This document shows positions 1-8,938 of a stretch of 64,000 bases of DNA, one piece after another. The translations under genes were made by a program, and so were the position numbers. Source of the stretch: Bradyrhizobium sp. 195. GTDB taxonomy: Bacteria > Pseudomonadota > Alphaproteobacteria > Rhizobiales > Xanthobacteraceae. The notes under the pieces are model-generated. The model was given only the letters and a program-made list of their open reading frames with translations, made no database searches and was not told where the DNA came from. The stretch is taken from positions 8,228,501-8,292,500 of the forward strand of contig NZ_CP082161.1 of NCBI RefSeq assembly GCF_023101665.1, written 5' to 3'. How positions within the stretch are numbered: the first letter of the stretch is position 1; every line of letters starts with the position of its first letter.

Positions 1-526
1 GGGTCGCGCCATGCTGGTCCATGCCGAACGAAAACATCGTGCGCCCGGCGATCTCCAGTGTCATGCGCTGCATGATCTCGCGCAGATCGACCTCTTCACC
101 CGAGCGCGCATCCAGTTTTGCGATGGTCTCGTCGAGCACCGCCGTCATGTGCGGAACGAGATTGGCGGTGGCGCGCGGCGTGAAGGCCGGCGCAAGGGTG
201 CGGCGCTGAAACGTCCAGGAGTGACCTTCCGCGATCAGAAGACCGTCCCCGAGCACGGGACGCAGCATGCGGATTCCCGCCGGCGTGCGCGTATAATTCT
301 CGTAATTGGTGAGCAGGACGTGCCGGATCGCGTCCGGCTGGTTGAGGATGAAGCTGTTGCGGAAGAAGAAGCGGCCCTGGACGACGTCTTCCTCATAGGC
401 GCGCTGTCCCCAGGTTGCGATCATGTTCTGGCGGATCACCGCGAGACGACCAAAAAATGACATGTCGTCGGGCGCACGCGGGGGAGCCGGAGGGATGATG
501 GGCCGACGCACGCTGGCGATGTTCAT
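1..526 (-). CDS. Cytochrome P450, N-terminal part (cut by window edge)
   Basis: Heme-thiolate monooxygenase of the cytochrome P450 superfamily. Only about 175 N-terminal residues lie in the window; the I-helix, ExxR and heme Cys regions are outside it. The translated product contains the C-helix signature W-x-x-x-R (in SWTFQRRTLAPAF), which in P450s contacts a heme propionate, preceded by a region typical of the A and B helices (FILNQPDAIRHVLL) and followed by the D-helix region DLREIMQRMTLEIAGRTMF. The ATG at 526 has a GGGAGAG ribosome binding site just upstream. No signal peptide is evident, as expected for a soluble bacterial P450. The redox partner and substrate cannot be judged from this fragment. 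The family call is firm; the subfamily is unknown. Confidence 0.85.
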   Translation of the reverse strand, partial: MNIASVRRPIIPPAPPRAPDDMSFFGRLAVIRQNMIATWGQRAYEEDVVQGRFFFRNSFILNQPDAIRHVLLTNYENYTRTPAGIRMLRPVLGDGLLIAEGHSWTFQRRTLAPAFTPRATANLVPHMTAVLDETIAKLDARSGEEVDLREIMQRMTLEIAGRTMFSFGMDQHGAT

Positions 527-557
527 GGCTCTCTCCCGATGGGACGCAGGCAAACAG

Positions 558-1931
558 CTAGTAAGTCAGCTCGGCAATCGCAATCCTGTTCTCGAGGGCG
601 GGCCAGGCGCGTGCCACAATTCGTTCTTCGCCGAACTCGGCCACAATGTTACGCCCAACCTCGCTAGCGGGTAGCCGCAGGGTTGCGGCCGAATCCGTCG
701 GCACGCCCGGCTTGACGTCTGCCGGCTCCTTGCCGTCGAACAGCACCACGTCTCGCGGCAAGCCAAAATAGCCCCTCGGCCGCGACATGATCACGACCGC
801 TCCGGCGTCCTTGTCGGCTGGCCCGAGCGGCCGTGCTGCGCGCAAATGCACGACGTCGGACGAGCGCGGGAACGGCGAGCGATAGATGTGTGTGATCGGC
901 GCACCCGGCGAGGTCAGGACGAATTCCAGCGGCCAGGACTGGTCGACCTGCGCGGGACCCCAGCGACCGTCGGCGCCGGTCGTTGCGCTGTGCAGCGCAC
1001 TGCCCTTGCGCTCACCGGTATCAGGGTCAACGCGGAAGATATCGACGGTTGCACCTGCGACCGGACGGTTGGTCGACACGCCGCCCGGCGTGCCGGTGAC
1101 GAGGCCGCTCAGGCGGACGCTTGGCTCCGGCGAAATCGCGATGCGCGCGGGCTCGCGCCCCGCGATGAATTTGTAGATTTCGCGGAAGGCGCGCGGGTGG
1201 AACGCCACCTCCCGGTGGTCGAGCGCACCGAGCACGAGATTGGTCGCGCCTTTCAGCTCCGGCCCTTCATTGGTGACGCCGGTCGGCGTGCCGGGCTTGC
1301 CGATGAAGCGGCCGTCAGCCTGGGCGTATTTGTCCATGCCGTCGCTGCGCAGCGTGAGAAAGGCAACGCCCGGCGTCACCTCGCTCTCGCCCTCGTTCAG
1401 GCCGCGCAGGAACGGGCCGCGGCCGTTGAACTCGTTGTTGGGCTGGTCGTCGGTCGCGAACAGGCCGTGATTGGGCGTGCCGCACAGGACGGCGTGGCTG
1501 ACATCGCCGGCACCGCCATTCTTGATGACGTTGCGGATCGCATTGCCGCCGCGCGAGCTGCCGACCAGCGCTACACGAGACGCCCCGGTACGGCGCTTCA
1601 GCTCGACGATGGCAGCCGTGAGCTCCCGGCGTTGGTCCTCGGTCGAGGATCGGTTTGCCTGCTCGACCTTGTCGTCGCTGCGGGCCAGCGGATCGGTGAA
1701 ATTGATTGCCGCCATGCGGTCACGCGTAATGCCGTTGGATTCCATCCGCCACATCGTGGTCATCCAGAGCGCGTCATAGTCGCCATTGCCGTGGACGAAC
1801 AGGATCGGCGGCACCTCGGCGCCGGGCGCCGCGCTGGGTGCGGCTTGGGCCCATGCGCCCGTTCGCAAGCTCGCAACCGCGAAAGGCAAGCTGCCCGTCC
1901 CCAGCAGGATCGTCCGTCGCGACAGCTTCAT
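558..1931 (-). CDS. Tat-exported alpha/beta hydrolase (lipase/esterase-like)
   Basis: A 457-residue secreted hydrolase. The N-terminus MKLSRRTILLGTGSLPFAVA is a twin-arginine signal (SRRTIL, then a hydrophobic stretch ending AWA-Q), so the folded protein should be exported by Tat. The mature N-terminal half has the alpha/beta-hydrolase pattern: an oxyanion-type FVHGNGDYDALW near residue 45 and the nucleophile elbow GSSRGG near residue 123, where Ser is the likely nucleophile. A His in the DHREVAFHP stretch near residue 240 may complete the triad. The C-terminal part (from about 265) looks like a beta-rich accessory region and has no motif I recognise. The gene stands alone between the P450 and the divergent MFS gene. 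The substrate is unknown. Confidence 0.75.
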   Translation of the reverse strand: MKLSRRTILLGTGSLPFAVASLRTGAWAQAAPSAAPGAEVPPILFVHGNGDYDALWMTTMWRMESNGITRDRMAAINFTDPLARSDDKVEQANRSSTEDQRRELTAAIVELKRRTGASRVALVGSSRGGNAIRNVIKNGGAGDVSHAVLCGTPNHGLFATDDQPNNEFNGRGPFLRGLNEGESEVTPGVAFLTLRSDGMDKYAQADGRFIGKPGTPTGVTNEGPELKGATNLVLGALDHREVAFHPRAFREIYKFIAGREPARIAISPEPSVRLSGLVTGTPGGVSTNRPVAGATVDIFRVDPDTGERKGSALHSATTGADGRWGPAQVDQSWPLEFVLTSPGAPITHIYRSPFPRSSDVVHLRAARPLGPADKDAGAVVIMSRPRGYFGLPRDVVLFDGKEPADVKPGVPTDSAATLRLPASEVGRNIVAEFGEERIVARAWPALENRIAIAELTY

Positions 1932-2067
1932 TTGTTCCTCCCCGGCAAACCGTCTCTTTGCACCGCTTATAGCGGCCTAATCACTGGACAGCGAAGGACT
2001 TTCGCGGGCATCACTGAACTCACCGGAATCGCCAGGACCACTTCTGCCAGCCCATATGGAAGGGGAT

Positions 2068-3756
2068 ATGACCGAGCAGCCGAACCGCCAGAAAATGGCC
2101 GCCGACGGCATCACCGCGCCGCTGCGGTACACCGTATTCCGGCGCATCTGGCTCGCCAGCCTGCTCTCCAATCTCGGCCTCCTGATCCAGGGCGTCGGCG
2201 CGGCCTGGGCGATGACACAGATGGCGGCCTCGGCGGACAAGGTGGCGCTGGTGCAGACCGCCTTGATGCTGCCGATCATGCTGATCTCGATGCCGGCCGG
2301 CGCCATCGCCGACATGTATGACCGCCGCATCGTCAGCGTGATTTCGTTGTCGATCGCACTGATCGGCGCGACGGTGCTGACCGTGCTGGCCGGGCTCAAT
2401 CTCATCACGCCGGAATTGCTGCTTGCGTTCTGCTTCGTGGTGGGCAGCGGCAACGCGCTGTTCGGTCCGGCGTGGCAGTCCTCGGTCAGCGAGCAGGTGC
2501 CGCCCGATGCGCTGCCTTCGGCGGTCGCGCTGAACGGCATCAGCTACAACATCGCGCGCAGCTTCGGTCCCGCGGTCGGCGGCGTCATCGTCGCCGCGCT
2601 CGGCGCGGTGGCCGCGTTTGCCTGCAACGCGATCCTCTATCTGCCGCTGCTGGCGGTGCTGCTGCTCTGGCGGCGCAGCACCGAGCCCTCCCGCCTGCCG
2701 CGGGAAAAACTCAACCGCGCCATGGTCTCCGGCTTCCGCTACATCACCAATTCGCCGCCGATCAAGATCGTGCTGTTGCGCACGCTGGTGATGGGCCTGA
2801 TCGGCGGCGCCATCATGGCTCTGATGCCGCTGGTCGCGCGCGACCTATTGCATGGCGGCGCGCAGACCTACGGCATCATGCTGGGCGCCTTTGGCATGGG
2901 CGCCGTGATCGGCGCGCTCAACATCCACGAATTGCGCAAGCGCATGAGCGGCGAGGCCGCCATCCGCGCCTGCACCATCTCGATGGCATTCGCGATGGCC
3001 GCGCTCGCCCTGAGCACGGAGCCGGTGCTGACCGCGACCGCGCTGGTGCTGGCAGGCGCGGTGTGGATGGCCGCCATCGCGCTGTTCAATATCGGCGTGC
3101 AGCTCTCGGCGCCGCGCTGGGTCGCCGGCCGCTCGCTCGCGGCGTTCCAGGCCTCGATTTCCGGCGGCATCGCGATCGGCGCCTGGGGCTGGGGCCATCT
3201 CACCGACTCTGCCGGTGTCGAGGTCGCGCTGCTGACCGCCGCCGGCCTGATGCTGATCTCGCCGCTGCTCGGGATCTGGCTGACGATGCCGCGCGTCGGT
3301 GCCCGCAACGAGGATGCCGATGTGCTGGCCGATCCCGAGGTGAAGCTGTCCCTGACGGGGCGCAGCGGACCTCTGGTGGTCGAAATCGAATACCGCGTCG
3401 CGCAGGAGAACGCGCGCGCGTTCCACAACGTGATGCAGGACGTGCAGCTCTCCCGGCAGCGCAACGGCGCCTATGGCTGGTCGATCGCTCGCGACATCGC
3501 CGATCCTGAATTGTGGACCGAGCGCTATCACTGCCCGACCTGGTTCGATTACTTACGCCAGCGCAACCGCTCGACCCAGTCCGAACGCGCGCTGCACCAG
3601 GAGGCGATCGCCTTCCACGTCGGCCCTGAGCCGGTGCGCATCCGCCGCATGCTGGAGCGTCCGTTCGGCTCGGTGCGCTGGAAGGAAGAGACGCCGGATC
3701 GTGCGAGCGAAGAGGTGCTGCCAGTGGTCGCGACCGCGGCGGGAAGCAGCACGTAG
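2068..3756 (+). CDS. MFS exporter of the MFS_3 / EntS-like type with C-terminal soluble domain
   Basis: A 562-residue inner-membrane transporter of the major facilitator superfamily. Residues about 20-405 contain roughly 12 hydrophobic segments, with the MFS loop-2 motif as GAIADMYDRR near residue 75. The closest family type is MFS_3 (transmembrane secretion effector, EntS-like), and the extra cytoplasmic C-terminal domain from about 425 (VEIEYRVAQENARAFHNVM..., then RYHCPTWFDYLRQRN) is typical of that family's rhizobial members. I chose the ATG at 2068, which opens MTEQPNRQ; an in-frame ATG at 2056 is an alternative. The purine-rich AAGGGG sits very close to 2068. The substrate is unknown. 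The closest gene upstream is the divergent hydrolase. Confidence 0.8.
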   Translation: MTEQPNRQKMAADGITAPLRYTVFRRIWLASLLSNLGLLIQGVGAAWAMTQMAASADKVALVQTALMLPIMLISMPAGAIADMYDRRIVSVISLSIALIGATVLTVLAGLNLITPELLLAFCFVVGSGNALFGPAWQSSVSEQVPPDALPSAVALNGISYNIARSFGPAVGGVIVAALGAVAAFACNAILYLPLLAVLLLWRRSTEPSRLPREKLNRAMVSGFRYITNSPPIKIVLLRTLVMGLIGGAIMALMPLVARDLLHGGAQTYGIMLGAFGMGAVIGALNIHELRKRMSGEAAIRACTISMAFAMAALALSTEPVLTATALVLAGAVWMAAIALFNIGVQLSAPRWVAGRSLAAFQASISGGIAIGAWGWGHLTDSAGVEVALLTAAGLMLISPLLGIWLTMPRVGARNEDADVLADPEVKLSLTGRSGPLVVEIEYRVAQENARAFHNVMQDVQLSRQRNGAYGWSIARDIADPELWTERYHCPTWFDYLRQRNRSTQSERALHQEAIAFHVGPEPVRIRRMLERPFGSVRWKEETPDRASEEVLPVVATAAGSST

Positions 3757-3767
3757 GGTTGTGATCC

Positions 3768-3851
3768 GTAGCCCGGATGGAGCGAAGCGCAATCCGGGAT
3801 TCTGTCCGCGGTAGGATTGCGCCGGATTACGCTTCGCTCCATCCGGGCTAC
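3768..3851. repeat. Dispersed palindromic repeat, family A, copy 1
   Basis: Imperfect inverted repeat. The left arm opens GTAGCCCGGATGGAGCGAAG and the right arm is its near reverse complement, ending CTTCGCTCCATCCGGGCTAC. A second copy is at 15525-15607. It lies between the convergent MFS and Cys-rich genes, a typical REP-like intergenic position, and could form a long hairpin in the mRNA. Confidence 0.85.
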
Positions 3852-3860
3852 CAGAGCTAT

Positions 3861-4076
3861 TTACTGCCCGTGCTCGGTCAGCATCTTGTCGCAGCCTTTG
3901 CTCAGCTTCGTGCGGTTCTGCTTCAGGCAGGCGAGCACGGCCCCGTCGCCATTGTTCATCACGGCGCGGCAGAAGCGGCTGACATCGCGCGCGCAGGCAT
4001 CGTGGCCGGGCTGCTGCTGCGCTGCTGCGACTGAGGCGCACAGGAGCAAAGGAATGATGAAAAGGAATCTGGTCAT
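3861..4076 (-). CDS. Small secreted Cys-rich protein (paralogue 1)
   Basis: A 71-residue protein with a clear Sec signal peptide (MTRFLFIIPLLLCASVAAA-Q). The mature part has four Cys in the spacing C-x6-C-x12-C-x10-C (CARDVSRFC...LACLKQNRTKLSKGC), as in the cysteine-rich (GLG1-type) repeat found in small bacterial periplasmic proteins; two disulfides are plausible. The next gene on the same strand (4248-4541) has the same four-Cys layout and a similar end to the motif, so the two look like an ancient tandem duplication. Function is unknown. The gene ends only 10 bases from the palindromic repeat. Confidence 0.75.
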   Translation of the reverse strand: MTRFLFIIPLLLCASVAAAQQQPGHDACARDVSRFCRAVMNNGDGAVLACLKQNRTKLSKGCDKMLTEHGQ

Positions 4077-4247
4077 CGCGTAATGCCTCTTACCCGGAAA
4101 GATGTGCGGGGAAGCTAGTGCGACGATCCCGGGGCTGCAACGGCTTTATTGCCGAGCGGGAGAGTGCCGCCGCGTGGCCCCGGCTTGATGCCGGGGCGCA
4201 TCGCGAGGGGAGCTGACCGGCGCGACGATCGTTGTTGCGCGCGCCTC

Positions 4248-4541
4248 TTATTGACTGTTCTGGGCGTCAGCGACCTTGCGCGACGCGCCCTTGGCCAGAT
4301 CCTTGTCCATCACCGCGCGGCAGCCGGCGCTCAGATCCGAGCGATGCTTCATCATGCACGCCGTGATCTTCGGGATGTTGGGGATTTCCGACGAGCACAG
4401 GCGGAAGGCGTCGCCGGTGCACATCTGCTGCGCCTCGGCCGAGAAGGCGAAGCTCGCGCTCGTCGAAGCGATCGAGACGATGCCGGCAAAGCCCAGAGCC
4501 AGGCTGAAGTCGCGGATACTGGCAGAGAAGGATTTGGTCAT
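4248..4541 (-). CDS. Small secreted Cys-rich protein (paralogue 2)
   Basis: A 97-residue protein. I start it at ATG 4541 (MTKSFSASIRDFSLALG), which has GGGAGC just upstream; a longer frame reaching 4664 gives an uncharged-poor, His/Arg-rich leader that does not resemble a protein start. A hydrophobic segment ending ASFAFSAEA is the likely signal peptide. Four Cys follow (MCTGDAFRLC...ITACMMKHRSDLSAGC) in the same arrangement as in the neighbouring 3861-4076 protein, with the shared pattern xCxxxxRxxLSxGC. Both are probably periplasmic. Function is unknown; this is a member of the cysteine-rich repeat group by motif only. Confidence 0.75.
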   Translation of the reverse strand: MTKSFSASIRDFSLALGFAGIVSIASTSASFAFSAEAQQMCTGDAFRLCSSEIPNIPKITACMMKHRSDLSAGCRAVMDKDLAKGASRKVADAQNSQ

Positions 4542-4794
4542 TTGAAGCTCCCATTGGCGCCTTCGCAACGGCGCCCGTTGTTGATGGGAACTACGATGCT
4601 CCAGCAAAACAGTTTCCACTGTGATGATGGTCACGGGCCGCACCCCGACTGTGACCTCGGTCACTTTGGCGCACCTCCCTGAAATTCCTCCACAACCGTC
4701 GTCGTGTTGGTGTCACGTTAACTGTTACTTCGCATTAATGGCTCGTCGCGCGGGAAATTCCGCCGTGTTGGTTGCGTAATTGGAAAGAATAGCG

Positions 4795-5841
4795 ATGCGT
4801 AATGCGTTGGGCCTGATGCTGGCCAGTGTAGTTGCGGCGGTCGTGATTGCCGCCGGCGGTTGGTTTTATTATTCCTCGCGCGCCGATCAGGCCGCTCCCA
4901 AGACAGTTGCCGCCCGTGCCGCCGACCAATTGCCGGCACCGGCGAAGCTCGCCGCCAGGGATGACGTCGAGACCACCGCGACGGTCGCGGCCAAGCCGGC
5001 GGCTGCCCCGGCTCCCGCCCCCGCTATGCCCGTCCAGCCGAGACAAGCCTGCGCCAATCCGAACGCGCTGGGCGTCTCCCGCGTCGTCGAGATCGACACC
5101 ACCGGCGGTCCAGGCTTCGGCTTCGAGCACTTCAAGCAGTTCGACTTTCTCACCGAGAAGGAAGTCGTGCTGACTTTCGACGACGGTCCGTGGCCGGTCA
5201 ATACGCCCACGGTTCTGAAGGCACTCGCGGACGAATGCACAAAGGGCCTGTTCTTCTCGGTCGGCAAGCACGCGACCTATCATCCGGAAATCCTGAAACA
5301 GGTGCTGGCCCAGGGCCACACGGTCGGCACGCACACCTGGTCGCATGTCAACCTGAACAGCAAGAAGCTGACGGAGCAGCAGGTCAAGGACGAAGTCGAG
5401 AAGGGCTTCAGCGCAGTGAGATTTGCGCTCGGCACCAACCCGGCGCCGTTCTTCCGCTTCCCGCAGCTTCAGCACAATCCCGCGATGGTGGCCTATTTCG
5501 GCACCCGCAACGTCGCGATGTTCTCGACCGAAATCGACTCCTTCGATTTCAGGAAGGGTGCGACGCCGGAGAAGATCGTCGAGACGGTGATGACGCGCCT
5601 CGACAAGCTCGGCAAGGGCATCATCCTGATGCACGATTTCCAGAAGAATACCGGCCTGGCCATGCCGACGCTGCTCGCGCGGCTCAAGGCCGGCGGCTAC
5701 AAGGTCGTGCAGATGAAGGCCAAGACGACCTTCCAGACGCTGCCGGAATATGACGAGGCGCTGATGAAGGACATGAAGGTGCCGACCGCAAGCACGACCA
5801 CGCGTCCGATCGCAAGCGTGGTGCAGACGGTTTCGCAGTAA
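4795..5841 (+). CDS. Polysaccharide deacetylase (NodB homology, CE4)
   Basis: A 348-residue envelope-associated deacetylase. An N-terminal hydrophobic segment (LGLMLASVVAAVVIAAGGWF) works as signal anchor, followed by an Ala/Pro-rich linker to about residue 85. The catalytic domain has the CE4 motif 1 TFDDGPW with the two Asp (general base and metal ligand) and motif 2 GTHTWSH with the two metal-binding His. A late LMHDF resembles motif 5. Such enzymes remove N- or O-acetyl groups from peptidoglycan, chitin-like oligomers or exopolysaccharide; this sequence does not decide which. I chose ATG 4795, with GGAAAG seven bases upstream, over an in-frame TTG at 4780. It is not in a nod cluster, so a NodB role is unlikely. 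Confidence 0.85.
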   Translation: MRNALGLMLASVVAAVVIAAGGWFYYSSRADQAAPKTVAARAADQLPAPAKLAARDDVETTATVAAKPAAAPAPAPAMPVQPRQACANPNALGVSRVVEIDTTGGPGFGFEHFKQFDFLTEKEVVLTFDDGPWPVNTPTVLKALADECTKGLFFSVGKHATYHPEILKQVLAQGHTVGTHTWSHVNLNSKKLTEQQVKDEVEKGFSAVRFALGTNPAPFFRFPQLQHNPAMVAYFGTRNVAMFSTEIDSFDFRKGATPEKIVETVMTRLDKLGKGIILMHDFQKNTGLAMPTLLARLKAGGYKVVQMKAKTTFQTLPEYDEALMKDMKVPTASTTTRPIASVVQTVSQ

Positions 5842-5915
5842 GCTTCCGAAAGCTTCCTCAATACGCGCATGGCCGGGCTCTTGCCCGGCCATCTGCTTTT
5901 CGGGCGAGCCGGCTC

Positions 5916-6344
5916 CTACCAATAGATGCCGTGGCGGTGCAGCTCGCTGATGATGCGGCGCTCGGTCCAGTTGCGCTTGGGCTTCGGCTTGTCTGCCCTC
6001 GCCGTGGACTTGGTGGCGGGCTTGGTCGTCGTGACCGGCGCTGCAGCCGTTACGGGCGTGGTCACCGCCGGAGCGGCCGTGGTGGCCGGCGCGGCCGGGG
6101 CAGAGAGCGACACCGCCGGCGGACGGTCGGAATATTTCGGCGCCTCGGTGGCCGGCGCAGTTTCACTCACCTGCGCCGTGGTGGTGGTCGCCGACGTCGG
6201 CGTGGTCAGTGGAGCGGCGGTCTGAGCGCCTGCCGCCGACAGCGACAGGCTGCGCGAACCGTCGGCCTGGGCAGATGCAGAAGCCAGGACCATGGCGGCA
6301 AACCAGAATGATCTTGCGCATGTGAAATCTCCCCGTGTTGGCAT
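5916..6344 (-). CDS. Small secreted Ala/Thr/Pro-rich protein; signal peptide apparently frameshifted
   Basis: About 142 residues when started at ATG 6344. After a signal-like stretch (FAAMVLASASAQA-D) there is a low-complexity Ala/Thr/Pro/Val region and a basic C-terminus (KPKPKRNWTERRI) that ends ISELHRHGIYW. The start is odd. The best ribosome binding site (GGGGAG) precedes another ATG at 6321, whose frame opens MRKIIL but is out of register with the rest. Removing one base of the GG near 6303 would join MRKIIL directly to FAAMVLASASAQA, a textbook signal peptide. So this is either a real frameshift mutation, a sequencing error, or a gene using the poorer upstream start. Function unknown; probably periplasmic. 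Confidence 0.55.
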   Translation of the reverse strand: MPTRGDFTCARSFWFAAMVLASASAQADGSRSLSLSAAGAQTAAPLTTPTSATTTTAQVSETAPATEAPKYSDRPPAVSLSAPAAPATTAAPAVTTPVTAAAPVTTTKPATKSTARADKPKPKRNWTERRIISELHRHGIYW

Positions 6345-6426
6345 GACCGGGACCTTACGGAAGGCGTGCGCCACTCGATGTGACTGAGATCACGCAGGTC
6401 GCCCTGCGCTGTCTTTCGCCGCTTCG

Positions 6427-8784
6427 CTACCGCCGAACGCTCAGCTCCCTGATCGCAAATCCAAGATCACGGGGATCGCCGGGAAAGCGGGTGACAGCGT
6501 TCGTCGCCAGCTCGACGGCCAGAGTCTCCGCGCCTGCGAACCCGTCGAGCGTTAACGACAGGGGTTCCGCCGGCACGCTTCCTCGATAGATCTCGCGGCC
6601 ATTGATCTTGACGATGAATTCGCTGCCCGAGATCGGCATGGGCCACAACGCGAGGCGCAATGTTCGCGCCGGCGCCGAAGGCTTGTTCGGAACATCGAAA
6701 TGCGCGCTGGGAGACGCCCACTGAAGCGCTCCACCAGGCGTCGATTCCTTGCCGAACAGGCCACGTGTCGCGATTCCCGGCGGAGCTTCGGTGCCGATCT
6801 CGAGAACGTCGCGGCGGCCCTCCAGATACTCCCGTGACGAGCGATCCGTCGCTACGGATATCAACCGCTGTCCCGGATTGGCGGTGAGCCGTTCGGCCGA
6901 CACGAGGCAGTCGAACTTGTCCCAACCGGTCGGCAAATAGGCGCGCCCGGTCTTGCCGGACCACGAGAAGATGTTTGGCGATGCCCAGGCTATGCCGCGA
7001 TCGGCCGCAAGACTGCGCAGCACGTGATTCATCATGGGATGAGCGACATCGATGACGACGCCATTGCAGCTTGCGAACTCGGCGGACACGCGATCGTAAT
7101 TCCAATCGAGCGACGCCTTCTGCGCGTTGACATGTACGGCAGCCGTCGGAAGACCAGGAATGTCTGCACCTAACCCTTGCATGACCAGCAGCGGTCGCAA
7201 CGCACCAAGGATCAGGTGAGCAACCACCACGATGGCGCTGGCAACGACGGCACCCGGCTCCCCGCGCTTTGCCGCGATGGGGGCAACGAGGAGGGTGAAG
7301 AGCATCGGCGCCGCCATTGCCAGTCCCTTGCCTGCCGCCCAGGCGTGACCAGCTGCGAGAATGGCGATCGGCACGAGGCAACCTGCCAGGCTGCCGGCCA
7401 GAAGACGGGCGGCGCTACCGTCAGGCTCAGTACGCCAGATCGTCCAGACCGCCTTGGCAACGCCCCTCAACAGCACGAACAGGAAACCGTAGAGCAGCAG
7501 CTTCCACATGAACGCGACGGCGACGGGCCAACTTGCGGACGGGAGCACGGCATATGCGCCGAGGCCGCCGACCGCAGCTTCGACCGGCAGCGAGAACCAC
7601 GCATCTGCCAATTCTCCGAGGCGGCTATCGGGATTGGCAATGATCTCGAGGAAATTCGCTTCGCCGCCGAACAAATAACGTTGAAAATACTTCCACCAGT
7701 CCGGCGGATAGGCCGCTGCATGGCTCAGCTGGCGAACGACATAGGCGGCCGTGCCGGACCAGTGTGGAATGCAAGCGAGCAGCGATAGTCCGATGCCTGC
7801 CACCAGGCCGGTTGCAGCTACAGGCAGGGTCTGCCGCGATGCCCGCTGACCGATTGCCGCCACGACGATGACTGCGGCGGCAAGTCCGTAGACCGTCAGT
7901 GATTCCGGATAGAGAAAGAACGCGCCCGTCATCAGCGCCGCAAAGACGGCTGCCAGCCGGGTGATCGAACCCGGCACCTGCCCGAAACGATCCTTGTCGA
8001 AGGCCAACGCGACAAAGGCGAGAAGGAGCAGGAAGATGGGCTGCGCAGCAAGCTGAGACCACGCATTGATGTCGAAGACGTATTGCTCGAAGAATCCGAC
8101 CGTAAGCGCCGACGCGCAGATCCATGCCAACGAGCGCCGCATCGCGAGCGCGTTGACGAAAACGAACAGCGCCGCAAACAGCATGTTGAGCTGCATGCCG
8201 ACCATGTACGGATAGGCGCAATCGACGACATCGCCGCGGCTCACGACGGCGAAGGCCGCATGCATCATCGACACGGCGCTGCGCCAATCGATGAACCACA
8301 ACGCCGCCACAGCCAGGGGATCGGCCTGCGCGCTCTCTACGCCCTGGACGACCAGCGTTGCGTAGTCGAGCGTTCGGTAGGAAATCGACGCGCCGACATA
8401 AAGCAGGTGATCGTAGACATTCGCCTGGAAGACGCGGAAGCGTGGACCTCCGGTCCAGCCGGGCGCAAGACAGAGGATTGCAACGGCCGCAACGGCCATG
8501 GCCGACCAGACCCCGGTCGATATCCTCCGCCGCCATGGTCCGCTCCGAACGATCATTGCGGCCGCAACGACGAGACCGGTAGCCGCCATCGCCAGCAGCG
8601 TAACCCATGGCGCAACGCCGGACAGGTACAGGAGGGCGGTCCCGGCCGCGAGCAGGCCGAAGCCAAGGGGTGGCGCGAGCGCCCAGCGAACGGCAAAACC
8701 TGGCGACGGCAGAAGCAGGGAGAACGGAAGGCCGATGGCTCCGCACATCGATACGAAGAGCCCGACCACCAGGATATCGTGCAT
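6427..8784 (-). CDS. Large polytopic membrane protein, unrecognised
   Basis: A 785-residue protein I cannot assign. The first about 560 residues hold a dozen or more hydrophobic segments (from MHDILVVGLFVSMCGAIGLP onward), with a non-membrane loop around residues 110-190 (FRVFQANVYDHLLYVGASI). The last about 200 residues are soluble and beta-rich, ending GFAIRELSVRR. The overall architecture, many transmembrane helices then an extracytoplasmic domain, recalls membrane glycosyltransferases or polysaccharide membrane components, but I see no catalytic motif to support that. ATG 8784 is preferred; a TTG at 8838 would add 18 residues. It is not tightly linked to a neighbour: 82 bases separate it downstream from the small secreted protein on the same strand. 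Confidence 0.6.
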   Translation of the reverse strand: MHDILVVGLFVSMCGAIGLPFSLLLPSPGFAVRWALAPPLGFGLLAAGTALLYLSGVAPWVTLLAMAATGLVVAAAMIVRSGPWRRRISTGVWSAMAVAAVAILCLAPGWTGGPRFRVFQANVYDHLLYVGASISYRTLDYATLVVQGVESAQADPLAVAALWFIDWRSAVSMMHAAFAVVSRGDVVDCAYPYMVGMQLNMLFAALFVFVNALAMRRSLAWICASALTVGFFEQYVFDINAWSQLAAQPIFLLLLAFVALAFDKDRFGQVPGSITRLAAVFAALMTGAFFLYPESLTVYGLAAAVIVVAAIGQRASRQTLPVAATGLVAGIGLSLLACIPHWSGTAAYVVRQLSHAAAYPPDWWKYFQRYLFGGEANFLEIIANPDSRLGELADAWFSLPVEAAVGGLGAYAVLPSASWPVAVAFMWKLLLYGFLFVLLRGVAKAVWTIWRTEPDGSAARLLAGSLAGCLVPIAILAAGHAWAAGKGLAMAAPMLFTLLVAPIAAKRGEPGAVVASAIVVVAHLILGALRPLLVMQGLGADIPGLPTAAVHVNAQKASLDWNYDRVSAEFASCNGVVIDVAHPMMNHVLRSLAADRGIAWASPNIFSWSGKTGRAYLPTGWDKFDCLVSAERLTANPGQRLISVATDRSSREYLEGRRDVLEIGTEAPPGIATRGLFGKESTPGGALQWASPSAHFDVPNKPSAPARTLRLALWPMPISGSEFIVKINGREIYRGSVPAEPLSLTLDGFAGAETLAVELATNAVTRFPGDPRDLGFAIRELSVRR

Positions 8785-8938
8785 CACTGCGACTGCCCCC
8801 TGACCGGAAGTAGTTGCGGTGAACGCCTCCCCTGTCAATTCGGACGCAGCTCGGCTTCCGACAGGAAGCAGCCGTCATTGCCGGCGGGAATCGCGATCGC
8901 AAACAGCGGGAAGTGGACCTGGCCCAGGATCGAGGCGC

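Noticed and set aside
846..2321. A 491-residue open frame on the plus strand
   Set aside because: It is antisense to the Tat-exported hydrolase and overlaps the start of the MFS gene; its composition is that of a shadow frame.
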